From Diorhabda sublineata (lineage: Eukaryota; Arthropoda; Insecta; Coleoptera; Chrysomelidae), in assembly GCF_026230105.1 (NCBI RefSeq), contig NC_079475.1, positions 15,702,125 through 15,766,124 of the forward strand: 64,000 bases of DNA, written 5' to 3'. Below, piece by piece: positions 33,869 through 46,020 of the stretch. A program made the translations under genes and the position numbers. The notes beneath the pieces are model-generated. The model had not been told where the DNA came from, ran no database searches, and was given only the letters and a program-made list of their open reading frames with translations. The stretch's first letter is position 1. Each line of letters starts with the position of its first letter.

Positions 33869-35240
33869 TTAACCCATGAGGGCCCAAATAATTTTTTTCC
33901 CTTTTTGTCAACTTCAATAATTTTTTTTTACCAACATGTTACTAAACTAATACAAAAATTTCATTTTTTTCGTATATGAAAGTCTATTTTTAAAAAAACA
34001 CATTGCCAAATGTCAACGTTAGGCAGATATGAGTACAGAATTCCAAAAAACTCAGTGAAAAAAAACTTTTCTTATGAAAAATAGGACTACATTCTAAACA
34101 AAGTACTACTACATTGCACTTTTTACACATTGTCCTTATTATAGAGCAGCATCATTGACACCTGTACATCTTTTTATTTATCTGGCACACACTTATCAGA
34201 ATGTGGTCGTATCTGATTTGATCGCTAACAGATTGAAGTTTGTAAAAAGGTTATTAAAAAAGAAGTTGTATGGCAAGTGCTATTTCTGCTAACATTGAAC
34301 CAAATGGGGGCTGTACGCTTCCAAAAAACTGTTCGTCTTCAGAACCGCAATTTGTATTTTTACTCTGGTAAATATCACAGCCAACAAGATACCCGATGCA
34401 GCATTGATGCACCACATCTTATCGGTTTTCCATCGGATGCATTGCTTAGTTGGATATTTTATCAATGATTCATCATAGTTGAGGACAGATTTTTTAAAAA
34501 ACCTTCAGCATATTCAAAAGTGGCCGTAATGTAGAAAGCTTATCGTTTATATCAACTGCATTGTTATTCGCATAGTATATCAACTGTAAAATTGTGCAAA
34601 ATTGATTTTTGCTTATTTGAGACCATATTATTGTTTATATCACCTTCGGTGTTCCAATAACTACATTCCCGGCGAGAATATTATACCCACTAAAAGAAGA
34701 GTTCCAATAAACCATTTCAGTTCATCAACTCTAATGTTTGGATCAGCATAGTTTTTAAAAAGTGTCAGCTGTATGTTGGAAAACATTTTCATCGAAAAAT
34801 AGCTCAAACAACTTTACAGGAGACATAGTATAATATTGGTTGTAATCTGATTCGAGAAAGGATTTAAAAGCTGGTCGCCGACAATTTAACAGCAATTTTT
34901 TAATATATGTAATATATGGTTTTTCTTTAGTGTTGATATCGTTGGTCAAATCTTATTCAGTAGAACCAACTCTATGTCCATCTGTTAAGACCTATTCCTA
35001 ATTGGCCATTAGGAAGCCTATCTATGTTACTATCATTGTAATCTTCATCCACCGAATCATCATCAGTAAGAGAACTGGGTTCGGGGATCTCAATTTATAT
35101 TGAGACCACTGGTAGTTCATCAGAGTATGCAATTTGAAGAGCTTCATCCAAAGAAAAGCCGCGAATGAAAACAATGTGAAAAATTTGCATAATATCACAT
35201 CTAAACTTGTTGTCGTAAGGCTACACATCAAAATAAACAT
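33869..35240 (-). mobile_element. piggyBac-like element remnant with transposase pseudogene
   Basis: The left boundary TTAA followed by CCCATGAGGGCCC (33869-33885) fits a piggyBac end with its TTAA target. Minus-strand frames give 'FSLDEALQIAYSDELPV', 'LTDDDSVDEDYND', 'PVKLFELFFDENVFQHTADT' and near 34400 'GKPIR' plus RT-like drift, the usual order of a DDE_Tnp_1_7 protein. The catalytic block is destroyed by stops. The right terminus was not found. Confidence 0.65.
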
Positions 35241-35244
35241 GTGC

Positions 35245-37385
35245 AGTTGTAATCAATAAATTTTCTTGTATTTGTGTTTAATTAAATAACACATCACAAA
35301 AGTATGATTTTTTTTTGGTGAAAAGAGAATTTGTACCTACTTGAACTTGAATTCCTTTAACCTGTAGACAAATAGCTGTTCGACCGCTATCTTCAACTTG
35401 CCGTGAATAGAGAACACGTTATACATAGACAGGACTTGAAAACTTTGTTCAAAAACGGCCCAGTCAGATTAATTTTTGCGGTTGAGGTGTAGGGTACTAG
35501 AAATAACTCAAATGTGCAGGAAATTCCAAAACTTATTTTGCATTTAAATTTCAAAGCCTCTAAAACATTAAAAAGTGTAAAATATTTTTAGGATGTTTAA
35601 TACTGGTCTAAGCCAATACTAAATAAAAATGGTTTATAGTTAAGCATGTTTATGCAAAACACTCATTATTTTTATGAAATGATTAGAACAAAATACAAAA
35701 CAGGATATTTACAAAACTTCAAAACATACTCTTACAAAATTTTTTTTCTTAAATAAAACAGATTCAATCAACATTTTCACTTGAATGTCCTGATTGTTGT
35801 GTAGTTTCTTTTTCTTTGTTTCAAAAGTACTTCTGCGAACTGTTTTCAATGCTTTTTAATCAATATACTTTTTTTATGAGCATTTCGTAAAATTAATCAC
35901 AAGAATAATCGAAATTCTTTCGGGCCATCAACATGGAACTTACCGCTTCGATTTGTAGACTAGATTTTTCAGATGACCATTAGGTAACATAAATTTTTTC
36001 TAAATCAAAATGACGATTGATTTTATTATAAATATTCTAGAATTGATTCTGAATCTTTACCGAATATTCAATGAGAAATTACCAAGTAACAGTTTTTACT
36101 TATTTTATAAAACTTAAATAATTCAAATTTTCATATTACCGGCAATAAAACGGGAATGTTTTGGTCAAAACGGGCGTATGGTCAACCTAGTTATACACAT
36201 CCAAGTGAATATATATGCTGCCATCTATCCAATACTTTTCTAAGCTTTTTTGAAATTCGCGCTGTAAAATTATATATTTACTGTGGCTATTTGGCAACAC
36301 TAGGCCTTGATAGGTTAAGAATTTATCAATGTGATAACATTTAACTGGCTCAATGGTGGATGTAATGCTTTTGACTATCAAATAATAGTCGGGAGTAGAG
36401 TATTCGATCCCGGGAATACCGGATTGCATACAGGCGATCCCGGGATTACGAATATAAAATAAAAATCATTGTGTCACATAAAAATAATTTTTTTATATTG
36501 ACGAAATAATTAAGTTTTAAAATATATAAAAATCCTAGTCATACAGAATGTTGAACCTTAACCTCAATCTTAACAACTTTAATCTTTTAATAAACAAAAT
36601 TTTTACCACATTTCTATTTAGAAAAAATAATGAAATTGACTTTGTCTACCTACACTCTACATTATAGATCAATACGTGTCGTGGCGTGACGGTTGGTAGT
36701 TGATAGGAGCGTGCAAGTTTCATCTCCAAGTTTGCTTTACCAGCTTATTGCACAAATATACAGACGCAGAGTTTTAACTACAAATCATTTCTGTTAATCT
36801 CAATTAATACGGAATCAATTTTCATCTCAACTTCGTAGTTCTCCATTCTTTTAGTTAATGTTATAATCTTCTTTTTTATAAGCTGTTTGATTAAACTTGA
36901 AACCAATTATTTGTTACTGTCATTCCAATTATAACTCTTAATATGAGAATTTTGTAATTCACTCCCTTCTTTTTGCCGACGAACTTTAATGTGGTCTTTA
37001 ATCTACAAGCCAAACGTCAATTATTTTTGTTTAATTATTGTAACTATGGGCGTTAGTCTTAGTGTCGAGGATAGTGAAGAGTTAGCACAATATAAAAAGT
37101 TACTATGTATACATCAACAAAACGATATCCACAAAAATATATAGAACGAAAGTCTGAACTATACCGCGCGAGTTGAATCTCTGGTAATGGCGTAGCTTCA
37201 TTAAGATCGCTTCGTTCTCCTCGATTCCAAACGTCTCTCCTATGTTCTGAAAGTATGGAACAATGAGGAGGTACAAGTATATAGTTATATAGATTTTGCC
37301 TAGAAAGTGTATCAGGTATATCGGAGAGGATTAATTTAATTGTATGGTATTAGGACATTACTTGGAATTTTCTGGTTCAGGTATT
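35245..37385. other. Intergenic, nothing recognised
   Basis: AT-rich. A duplicated 'GATCCCGGGA' phrase lies at 36408 and 36437. Overlapping ORFs at 36156-36429 on both strands have no recognisable family. Confidence 0.4.
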
Positions 37386-37387
37386 GG

Positions 37388-37818
37388 TCAGTTGGGGGTG
37401 ATTGTGCAGTACTTTTTATAGTGGCTGGTACTGGAGAATTCGAGGCAGTCATTTCCAAGAATGGACAAACACGTGAACACGTAATTCTTGCATTCCCCCT
37501 TGGAGTAAAACAACATGGACAAAATGGACTCCACCATACAGCTAAGCACGATTCGAAGGAATCAAGAAAGAAGTTTCCACTTATATGCCGTGGTTCAAGA
37601 CATGGAATATCGAACGTAAAGAAGGAAAGTGTGATGGTGAATGTTCAATTAACGCTTTAAATGTCATTCTCCCTCTGAGTCGTCCAACAGTGACACCTCT
37701 TCAACTTCCACTTCAGGATGTCCACCAAATTGGTAGTATTGGAACGGTATCTATTGGTCGTATTGAAACTGATGTTTTAAAACCAAGTATGGTAGTAGTT
37801 TTGCCCTGGCCAACTTGA
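37388..37818 (+). pseudogene. Processed pseudogene of elongation factor 1-alpha (fragment)
   Basis: Intron-less segments match EF-1alpha in two frames. 'GTGEFEAVISKNGQTREHV' and 'LGVKQ' (37430-37515) come from the G domain. A shifted frame gives 'ARFEGIKKEVSTY' (37545-37583), and then 'MPWFKTWNIERKEGK' with 'RPTVTPLQLPLQDV' and 'IGTVSIGRIETDVLKPSMVV' (37585-37805) comes from the domain 1/2 border. At least two deletions bring these blocks together, and stops follow. The parent protein delivers aminoacyl-tRNA to the ribosome; this copy is dead. Loss of introns suggests a LINE-mediated retrocopy. Confidence 0.85.
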
Positions 37819-37819
37819 C

Positions 37820-38535
37820 CTCTGTTGTCTCTAGCTCTACCTGGTGATAACGTTGATTTCAACCTGGTTTTATATACAGTGCATTATTATGCTTTGATGG
37901 TATGCGAATAAGCATTTGAAAAGTCAATTTCTGTACTTTCATAAGACTCCATACTTTACTAGTTGCTGTTGCGACTATCTGACTTCAGTTATTTTCGGTT
38001 AAGTTTTTTTGTTCGTTTTTCGTTTACTCTGAATAACTTTTGATCACGTAATACAAATCGCTCTGTGCTCTCTATGTTCGGCAAACAACATTATCAAACG
38101 CAACTATTAACAATAATATTTTGTTGTAATCTGAGCATTACCGAAATGTTTTAACTCCTTCAATTCTTGTTCCTTTTCACCCCATCTTACAGTACTTACA
38201 AATATTAGAAACTATGTGTACTGAAGTACTTTTTTTGAAAAAATACTTTTCGTAGTTGTGTTGTCGATATTTGATATTGCTGTAGATTTATTAAGTGATT
38301 TAAAGTATGTATATCATTTGTATTTTGTCAATTAATTAATTTTAATCTTATTTTTTTTAAACATAAACATGTTATGATTGTAATTTCAGTAAAAAACATT
38401 TATTATGTGAATACAAAAATAAAGAACATCCACCTCAGAATTCTTGACCTTTTTTTCGATGAGTTTAGTTTTTCTTTCCAACAAATTTTATATTTCTACC
38501 CTTTTTAGGCAGAGTAATTAGAAAAGGTACTAAAT
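37820..38535. other. Intergenic, nothing recognised
   Basis: AT-rich sequence between the EF-1alpha retrocopy and the Penelope-like fragment; no supported feature. Confidence 0.4.
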
Positions 38536-38539
38536 ACAC

Positions 38540-38702
38540 TGTTCACACCACCACTACACCCCTACCTGTGGTCTCTGAAGACGATTACTTGGTTATCGAA
38601 ACGTGCGTCAGACAGTGTAATTGCGAGTGTTAGTGTAGTGGTAGTTTAAACAGTGTGTTCAGTATGAATATCGCCAACGGTTCCAGAGATTCCAACTAAG
38701 AT
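38540..38702 (+). mobile_element. Penelope-like element 3'/pseudo-LTR fragment
   Basis: Shares with 28385-28515 the order of a hairpin motif ('GAAGACGATTACTTGGTTATC'-type), 'GTGTAATTGCGAGTGTTAGT', 'TTTAAACAGTGTGTTCAGTA' and 'AACGGTTCCAGAGATTCCAA'. The hairpin is part of a hammerhead-like fold at 38571-38613. No coding sequence is present. Confidence 0.6.
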
Positions 38703-38769
38703 GGAGAAGCTATTATAGTCTAAGATCCCACTGTTTGATTTTGTGGCTGTCAGTTTTTTGTTGAAATTA

Positions 38770-39265
38770 ATATGGAATCTATATGATTATACAAAATGCA
38801 AAAGGCAGTGTATCTCTAAATGAATCACCACGAAGTACTGCAAAGCGAGTTTACATCTCAAAAAGCGCTTGTTTGGTGAATTATACATGGAATTGTCCAT
38901 TTAAAGTCCTGAAACCTGGACAAACTCTTGATGCAATCCAAAAAACAAACGGCAGCGGATCTCACCAAATGGAATAGGAGTAGTTCATTTTGAAGGGCTG
39001 AAATTTGGACAAACTGTAAAGTCAGATCTTCATTGTGAAGAATGGGATTGAGTGAACCAACCTCTATCGAAAAGTATTCAGCGATTATAAACAGAAAAGG
39101 CGTTGTTCTACAATACGACAATGCAATACCTATGAAAAAATTTACTAGTTATGGAAGTACTGCTTCACTCACCATATTCGCCCGATATCGCACCCACGGA
39201 TTTCCATTTATTTTCTTAGTGGCAAAAAAATGTAAATATTGGGATGATGTACAAAATGTTCGTAT
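38770..39265 (+). mobile_element. mariner transposase pseudogene fragment
   Basis: Fragments in several frames: 'GIGVVHFEGLKFGQTVKSDL' (38960-39030), 'INRKGVVLQYDNA' with the second catalytic aspartate (39090-39125), and 'HSPYSPDIAPTDFHLF' with the third (39160-39220). Heavily frameshifted. It differs from the 15.6-kb family and is closer to the SETMAR/mauritiana type. Confidence 0.7.
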
Positions 39266-39269
39266 GTGA

Positions 39270-40075
39270 ATTAAAAATTTATTCATTTCAATTTTATCAA
39301 AGAAAGCAATATTCCCTCTTTGTATTATATATTTTGTAAACAGTTAATATATAATATGCAATAAATAGAGAGAAAGAGATTCGTTGGATAATTTTCGGTA
39401 GAATAAAGGAAATTTTTTTATAGAAGGAAGGTTTGTTGGAGTTGGCCCTGATAAGGAATTGCTCCTCTGCAGGGGTTGTGGAGGTTGCATGGGATTGTGC
39501 TTGCTACCCTGGCTGGAAAGGAGGAAAAGCGAACGACTATTGGCCAGAAGAAAACGAAAAGAGAGCTCTAGAGTAAGCAAAAACGGCTCTTCTCGGTTTG
39601 GGATATATATTTTTCCGATTTTATATTCGGCTGGTGAATTGGTTTACCAGGTTACAGAGAAACCACAGAATACTTGTAACATCTACGATGGCAATAACTA
39701 GACTCTACCCTTATATTTATAACCTAACAGGGATGGATTGTGTATGGTCCCTACGCCTTTATGTCGGTTCATTTCTAGCCACGAAATAGTGTGTATTAAA
39801 ATCAAATAAATTTTATAAAATTCAAATTTCTCTTTAAACTGTAAGGAAAATACCAGTTATTATAATATAATAGTGCGGCCCTGCACAAAACTGTAGTAAT
39901 TCCCCAAGCGCACATAATTATCAATTCAAGGTCATCTTTTTGTTTATTTCAAAAGTGATTACAAATCATTTTGTAAAGTGCGATCTCACTTTAACGTATC
40001 TCTTTTACTCTGAACAGCCAGACCAGTGGCGTATCAAATTCAAATAAAAATTCTAACAGTCAACTTCATTTATTA
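39270..40075. other. Intergenic, nothing recognised
   Basis: Contains overlapping ORFs at 39344-39789. The plus-strand one begins 'CRGCGGCMGLCLLPWLERRK' and is followed by basic residues, but it shows no known domain, so it is left uncalled. Confidence 0.35.
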
Positions 40076-40264
40076 ATTCTTACTTAATATTATAAATGTG
40101 AAAGCGTGTATGTTTGTTACGCTTTCACGCAAAAACTACTTGACGAATCATCATGAAACTTTGTACACATATTCTTGTAGGTACTAGAAGTAACATAGTA
40201 TACTTTTTATCGAAAAAAAATTTTTACAAAAATAAAAAAAAAATTTTTATTACAATTCACTAGG

Positions 40265-40905
40265 GAAGCGAATACGTTTAGAAAATCTAGAGGAACATAT
40301 AATGGAAAACCTATAGAACGGGTAGAAAAATTTAAATATCTAGGAACATGGCTCTATGAAGAATGGTCGTCGGACGGTGAAATAAAATGCCGAATTGAAC
40401 AAGCTCGAAGTACATTCATAAAATTTAAAAATGTATTTACATGTACCGACTTTGATCTTGATCTTAGACTGAGACTTGTGTGGTGCTAAGTTTGGTCAGT
40501 GCTTCTTTACGGGATGGAGGGTTGGACCCTAAAGGTAAAAAACATCACCAAATTAGAGGCATTCGAAATGTGAGTATATCGTAGAATCCTGAAGATACCA
40601 TGGACTGCCAAAGTGAGGATATTCTCAGGCGTATCAATAAAGACAGTGAACTCTTTAACATCGTGAAGAAACGAAACATTGTATATCTTGGCCATATAAT
40701 GCGAGGCCATAAATACCAATTCCTTCAGCTGATAGTCGAGGGCAAGCTTGAAGGTAAGAGAAGATTGGGACGGAAGAGGATGTCATGGTTGCGGAGCGTG
40801 AGGCAGTGGACGGGTATACAAGATATTCAGATATTGATCCATACCGCTAGAGATAGAGATGAAAAATGTGGTCGCGAACATCCATTGGATAAGCATTAAA
40901 AGTAG
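40265..40905 (+). mobile_element. LINE fragment, ORF2 C-terminal region
   Basis: 'VEKFKYLGTWLYEEWSSDGE', 'KCRIEQARSTFIKFKNVF' and 'SVLLYGMEGWTLKV' are followed by 'LEAFEMWVYRRILKIPWT' and, to 40899, 'YLGHIMRGHKYQFLQLIVEG' and 'RKRMSWLRSVRQWTGI'. This is the well-known tail of a widespread insect endonuclease-reverse transcriptase. One in-frame stop and one frameshift are present. It ends near the natural ORF end and is 5'-truncated, as usual for target-primed insertion. Confidence 0.85.
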
Positions 40906-41449
40906 AAGAAAAAAATTTTGTCAACAAATATCAACATTTTGCTACTCCAACGCCATCTAACATACAGGAATAAAGTTCAAACCCTAAATACTATATTATC
41001 GATGTACGATATTACCGACGATCAAGTCAATATCTATTTAATCTATACATCCAATTCAATTGACTGTAGTTTCAGCTGTTTGGAATTTTTGAGGTTACAA
41101 TGGTACCTTCAGTGACTGTCACTGAAAGCGTATGTCTAAAAAATGCTTCGGAAGCGTAAAAGTTGCACGAAATCAAGAATCTTCGGTTCATGCAGAACTG
41201 AGAAGATAACGGCAAGCAAGTCGACAAAGTGGTTTGAAAGAATAAAAAATGTCAATATTGCAATGCACTCAAATGGAAATATGAAACTCCTGGAATGTGC
41301 TGTTCCATGGTAAAGTTTTACTTCCATTGCTTGGTGAACCTTGAATACTACCGATGAGTCAAATCGATTTTTGAGTAAAATCAGAAGATACAACTCTTGC
41401 TTTCAAATGACATCTTTTGGAGTGATTAAGGCAAGGGAGAAAGTGTTAT

Positions 41450-43800
41450 CATATCTCGGATTCCAATTATTCCAACTGACCTTCCTTTTCAATTTAAAAG
41501 AGTACACTTTTCGGCCAAGTTTAGCTTTGCTGTTACTATTAGTCGGGGAGTTGGCTACATAAAACTGCATCGATAAGGTACACGACGTATAAGCTTGGAA
41601 CCGGGGGGCCCGTAATTAGTACATCACCAAACGGTAATTCTGGCACTCTGTACAGGTCGGATATGAAAATGCCAGCCGGTATTATATGGTACACGAGTGA
41701 AAACTCTTGGATCGTGGGGTCCAAACCTCAAATAAGAACGTTGTAATACCGCCAGAAGTTTTGCAGGTCGCGAAACCCTCGTCAGAAGTAATCGAAAGTG
41801 CCGAAAAACCTCACGTGATACACGCGTCAAACTTTTTTACTTGACTTTTGGGATAAAAATAAAGAAAATCGACGTACTTGTGAAAATGAAAACTTTTCGC
41901 TTTTATTTTCGGCTCAAATGAAAATGATTTTTGTTGGCTTCATTAAAACTATCTTTTTGTGCTACCCAAAATTTAAAAAAATCATTAGGAAACGATGAAA
42001 ACCCGATGAAATACAATGTTGTTTTCGCGCGCTTGGATTTCATGACGCTTACTCATTTTTCCCCTTTTGCGTCGCCTCGAAAATGGGCTTCTAACTTTTT
42101 TTGTAAATTCATTTACAGCGTTAATTATTAACCAATTTTCATCAACTTTTTTATAAAATGTCTGGGAGTATCTTTGCGAAAAGTCTTTTAGTAATGTTTA
42201 TCGGCTCATGGTGCCCCAAGAAACTTTGAAGAACGTTGGGGTAAGATGATACTCGCTTCTTAGAAATGCGTTGACGTGTTCGCTCATTTAACGCACCGAT
42301 TTCATTTTTAATTCACTAGGACGTTTTTTGCACGCAATATAATAATAATAGGATTCCATTTGAGCGGTTTAAACAATATATAATTGAATAAAATTTCCTA
42401 GATAGCAAATTCAAACTGTTGTGATTAGAAGAAAAAATCTGTTATTGATTCGCATAGAAACTAAGGCTATGAGCGAAAATTTAATTGACGTAGCCTTTCA
42501 CAGGTAGAAAATGACTCGATGTACAACCCACCCTAAAAATTTTCTCCGGAGCAGTCAAAATTTTTGAGATGGGCTTTATCATCTGACCTCGACGAGAGAC
42601 ACACACATATTTGCACCCAAAGAAAAAACTTATAGTCTACAAAAATATTCTAGATTAATACTCAGCATTTTATCTTTTTGATTGTTAGAATTCAAAAACT
42701 ATTTATTTTTGTTATTATATATTCTAACATTTGTTATTGTATTTCAATAAAGCATAATTTGAAACTTCATTATTGTATGTAGTTATTTTTAAAAATCGAT
42801 AATACTAACCAAGCAATAAAATAAAGTTATCATATTGATATATTTCTATTATAATGATTTCTGATACTTATTTAATGGATTCTCTTGGGGGATTGTAATG
42901 AACTAGTTGGATGAAGTGGACTGTCGTGTTTGTCGTTCACTACAGCACCCAAGTAGATGTGTTGTTTTCTTCGACGAGGATACGGAATGAAGGACCAGTC
43001 GTAATTTTAAGTAACGTTTAATAAAAACACTTAAATACGACAATATTACACGTAAATCGATGTACAAAATAAGCAACGAGATAAATCAACAAGAATGTCC
43101 ACAGTGATATATAGTTGGTTACAAAAGATAGCGAAGTTTATATGTATATTTTTCCGGTTATTCTTGAACGAAGTAACAGAAAATTGCACGTTTTATGTTG
43201 CGTCGTAACGCGAGAAATATTTTGATTATTCAGGTAAATCGTAATTTTGCCCGTTTGTAAGGTTAAGATTTTTTATGAGTTGAAAGTGAGAGAGAATCGT
43301 TAAGTGGATTTAGATATAGTTCGTTAGTTTTAACGCGCACTGCATGTTTAGTTTCTGTTTACTGTGGATTCTTTTTTCTCACTGTTCTGTGCTGTGTTAC
43401 TTTCTGCTCTCTTACTGTTTCCTGCATGAATGTTAAATTTTATTTATATGGGCTAAAATGGGGGTTAAAAGTATCCCAATATCGTGGTAATATTTTGTGT
43501 TAATTGCCGTGAAGCAATAAAAAGAATCTATATTTTTCAAACAGATTTTTTGAAATTTCTCTTTTGTTTGTATAAGGGTTAACCAGATGGACTTGGAATA
43601 GTTTGTAAAAGTATAATGAAGGTTTTCAAAAGTTTTCAATAGTAATTGCTTCTGTGTTTATTTGAGAGAAAGTTATTAGTGACACTTTAGAAATTTAACG
43701 ATTGGTCTCTTGCGGAGAGAGTGTTATTTATTAGGGGTTTAAAGGTACAAAGGACATTCGACATTTGTCATTGTCTGAAAATTCATAAAATTGTGAAAGT
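41450..43800. other. Interior of the proposed Helitron, nothing else recognised
   Basis: No ORF with recognisable homology. Segment 42880-43390 is less AT-rich and may be a separate LTR-like insertion, but its ends could not be proven. Confidence 0.35.
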
Positions 43801-43879
43801 CTTAACGATTATGGTATTTACAGTATGTTGAATCGCAACAAATTCGATGCGAGCGAAGCCGCGGCTAAAAGCTAGTTTA

Positions 43880-46000
43880 TTTATAATAGCCAAGTCCACT
43901 AAAATTGGTAGATCACTTGAAATTGGTTGAAGATTATGACAAAAGCGGATGATCAAACAAATAACAAATTACAACTCGCAATCTTACCAATGTTTAAACT
44001 TTATTACTTTGAAAGTAATATTAACTACATTTTTAAAAAATATTCTTAGTTTAACGTTAAATTTTGAAATACGGACTATATGTTTGATTCAGTTTATTAC
44101 AGACACACGATCGTCACCATCAAGTGTTATGGGTAAGATAGCTCAACCGCGTCGTTCAGACTTGGTTTCAACCCAGCTCTGTGGAAGACTGAGACTGTTT
44201 TCTGCTTCTTTCCAAACTCCATCATTTCTACTGGTCTTCCTCATCCAAATAGAGGTGGTCGTTCTTTTTTTCGAACAGAAACTTAAACGGAATCATTTCT
44301 ACCGGTCTTCCTCATCCCATTTCCTACTTATTTCTTTATAAAAATAAAAATTCGCTTTCGATGTTATGAAAGTTAATTCATTATTTACTAATGAACAGGG
44401 TATCTAGTAGATCGTGGAATAGGCCTACAAGGGAAACCACGTTAAAAAAACGAACCGAGTATACTACCTCGTAGATGGTGCGGAACAGTATACATAAAAA
44501 AACTTCTTCTCAACATTCTTGTGTGTTGCATCCTGCAAACTTAAACTCGCATGAGAAAAGGTGAAGTATTTTTCAGGTAAGTAGATGATCTCCAATTTTT
44601 GTGGGATATTTCGCTTCAAAACGTGCTGCTACTGATTTTTAAGGCTGATTTTTCACGAAGAATTGTAATATTTTTGGAAGAAGTTAAGCATATTTAACCT
44701 CATTTTACTGCCGTAGAAAGTATTTTTGGTTAGATTACAAAAATTATTCCTGAACATCCCTGTGAAAAATCTTGAGAGACTATCTTGAAGATTGAGGTTA
44801 GGCGAATAAAAAATTTGTATATTTCTTAAAAAGTTTATTCATAAATAACATCTTTAATTATTACTAATTGAGATTCAAATCGTTCTCACAATTAATATAT
44901 GAATACATAATATACTTTGTAATTTTCACTTAGAAAATATCGGCTACAGAGTTACAACTAGAAAACGTACCATCCTCTATATTTCGCACAAATATTAACT
45001 AAAGAGTGCTAGACAAAAAAGACTTGATGGTGTACAGAAACTTTACAGGGAGAAATTAGAGTTGTAACTCAACGATTCTATTGTGGATGTGCAAGGCATC
45101 ATTAATTTTCTACAAAACATCTAAAATTACATATTTGAGTTTACATTTTATTATTTACTACATTATTAATAAGAATTTCTTACATTTTAATATAAGAAGT
45201 TTCTTCTCTAGCATATAGAATTCATGGGTAAAAATTTCTCAAATTGTATTAATTTTATCAGGAAAAATGTAATCATGATTTTTTTCTTAGCCCCACGAGT
45301 CTTCTTCAGCAATTTAAATGACGTAATTGGCCCACTCCAAACAAATTTTTGAGCTTCCTTACTAATTTTTTGATAAGTAGATTGGGACACACACACAGTA
45401 GATTGGGACACACACACAGTAGATTTTGAACAAAAGTAACGTAAAGTGTAAAATTTGCTAATATAAAACTTAAAACACCTCTTGATCAGCTTTGCTATAA
45501 AAAAGCGCAATATATACTAAAACCAGTTTTAGTCACTTGGCCACTTTATTTGGTCAAGTACTAATGGCAAAGTGCCCTGTTTTTTTAGGAAGCAAGTAAA
45601 AAGGAAAATAGGTAATATATTTTAGGATTTCAACCTCACATTTTATTACTCTATGCAAAAAGGCCTTATTATGTAAAAAATCTAGGTGTTTACCTGTAAT
45701 TTTTTAAATTAATGGCAATTCGTTCCTATGCTTCTTTTTTTATAAAGTTACTAACGTTATGTACAATTTCTCGTCCTTGGCTATGTACAACAACATCTTG
45801 TTTTCCGACTTTTTTCAGCGACATTATTTAATTAAAACTAAAAGATATTATATAATATTATATAAGTGTCCTAAAACTTTTTTTTTTACAAATGGTTGCT
45901 TATATTAGCACGACACAAAACACAAACAAACTCTTAACAACTACAAATAGGACTAACAATTTAAACCAAATAACAGGACGAGTAAGCTACCTGGAATATA
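43880..46000. other. Intergenic, no gene recognised
   Basis: AT-rich. It contains a repeated phrase 'TTTCTACTGGTCTTCCTCAT'/'TTTCTACCGGTCTTCCTCAT' at 44226 and 44297 and a 21-bp tandem repeat at 45377-45425. The minus-strand ORF 45208-45510 spans that repeat and has no known domain. Confidence 0.4.
45377..45425. repeat. 21-bp tandem repeat, two full copies plus a partial
   Basis: Exact units at 45377-45397 and 45398-45418 (GTAGATTGGGACACACACACA), then GTAGATT. Read on the minus strand, the units would encode a repeated 7-residue 'STVCVSQ' in an unsupported ORF. Confidence 0.9.
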
Positions 46001-46020
46001 TATATATATATATATATATA

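Larger units (their letters stand above)
40078..43875 (+). mobile_element. Helitron relic (5' end, Rep N-terminal fragment and 3' end), interrupted by a LINE piece
   Basis: Left end: TC near 40078 followed by 'ATTATAAATGTGAAAGCGTG' and 'TACGCTTTCACGCAAAAACT', the conserved start of insect Helitrons. Middle (41230-41445): 'KKCQYCNALKWKYETPGMCC' and 'FLSKIRRYNSCFQMTSFGV', the same Rep-protein N-terminus as in the 24-kb Helitron. Right end: 'GCGAAGCCGCGGCTAAAAG' and CTAG at 43872-43875, followed by T. Treating the three pieces as one element is inference; they are collinear and in one orientation. Rep and helicase motifs are not recognisable. Confidence 0.55.

Noticed and set aside
42890..43390. 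Possible solo LTR within the proposed Helitron
   Set aside because: GC-richer block with LTR-like words, but no TG/CA ends with a target duplication could be fixed.
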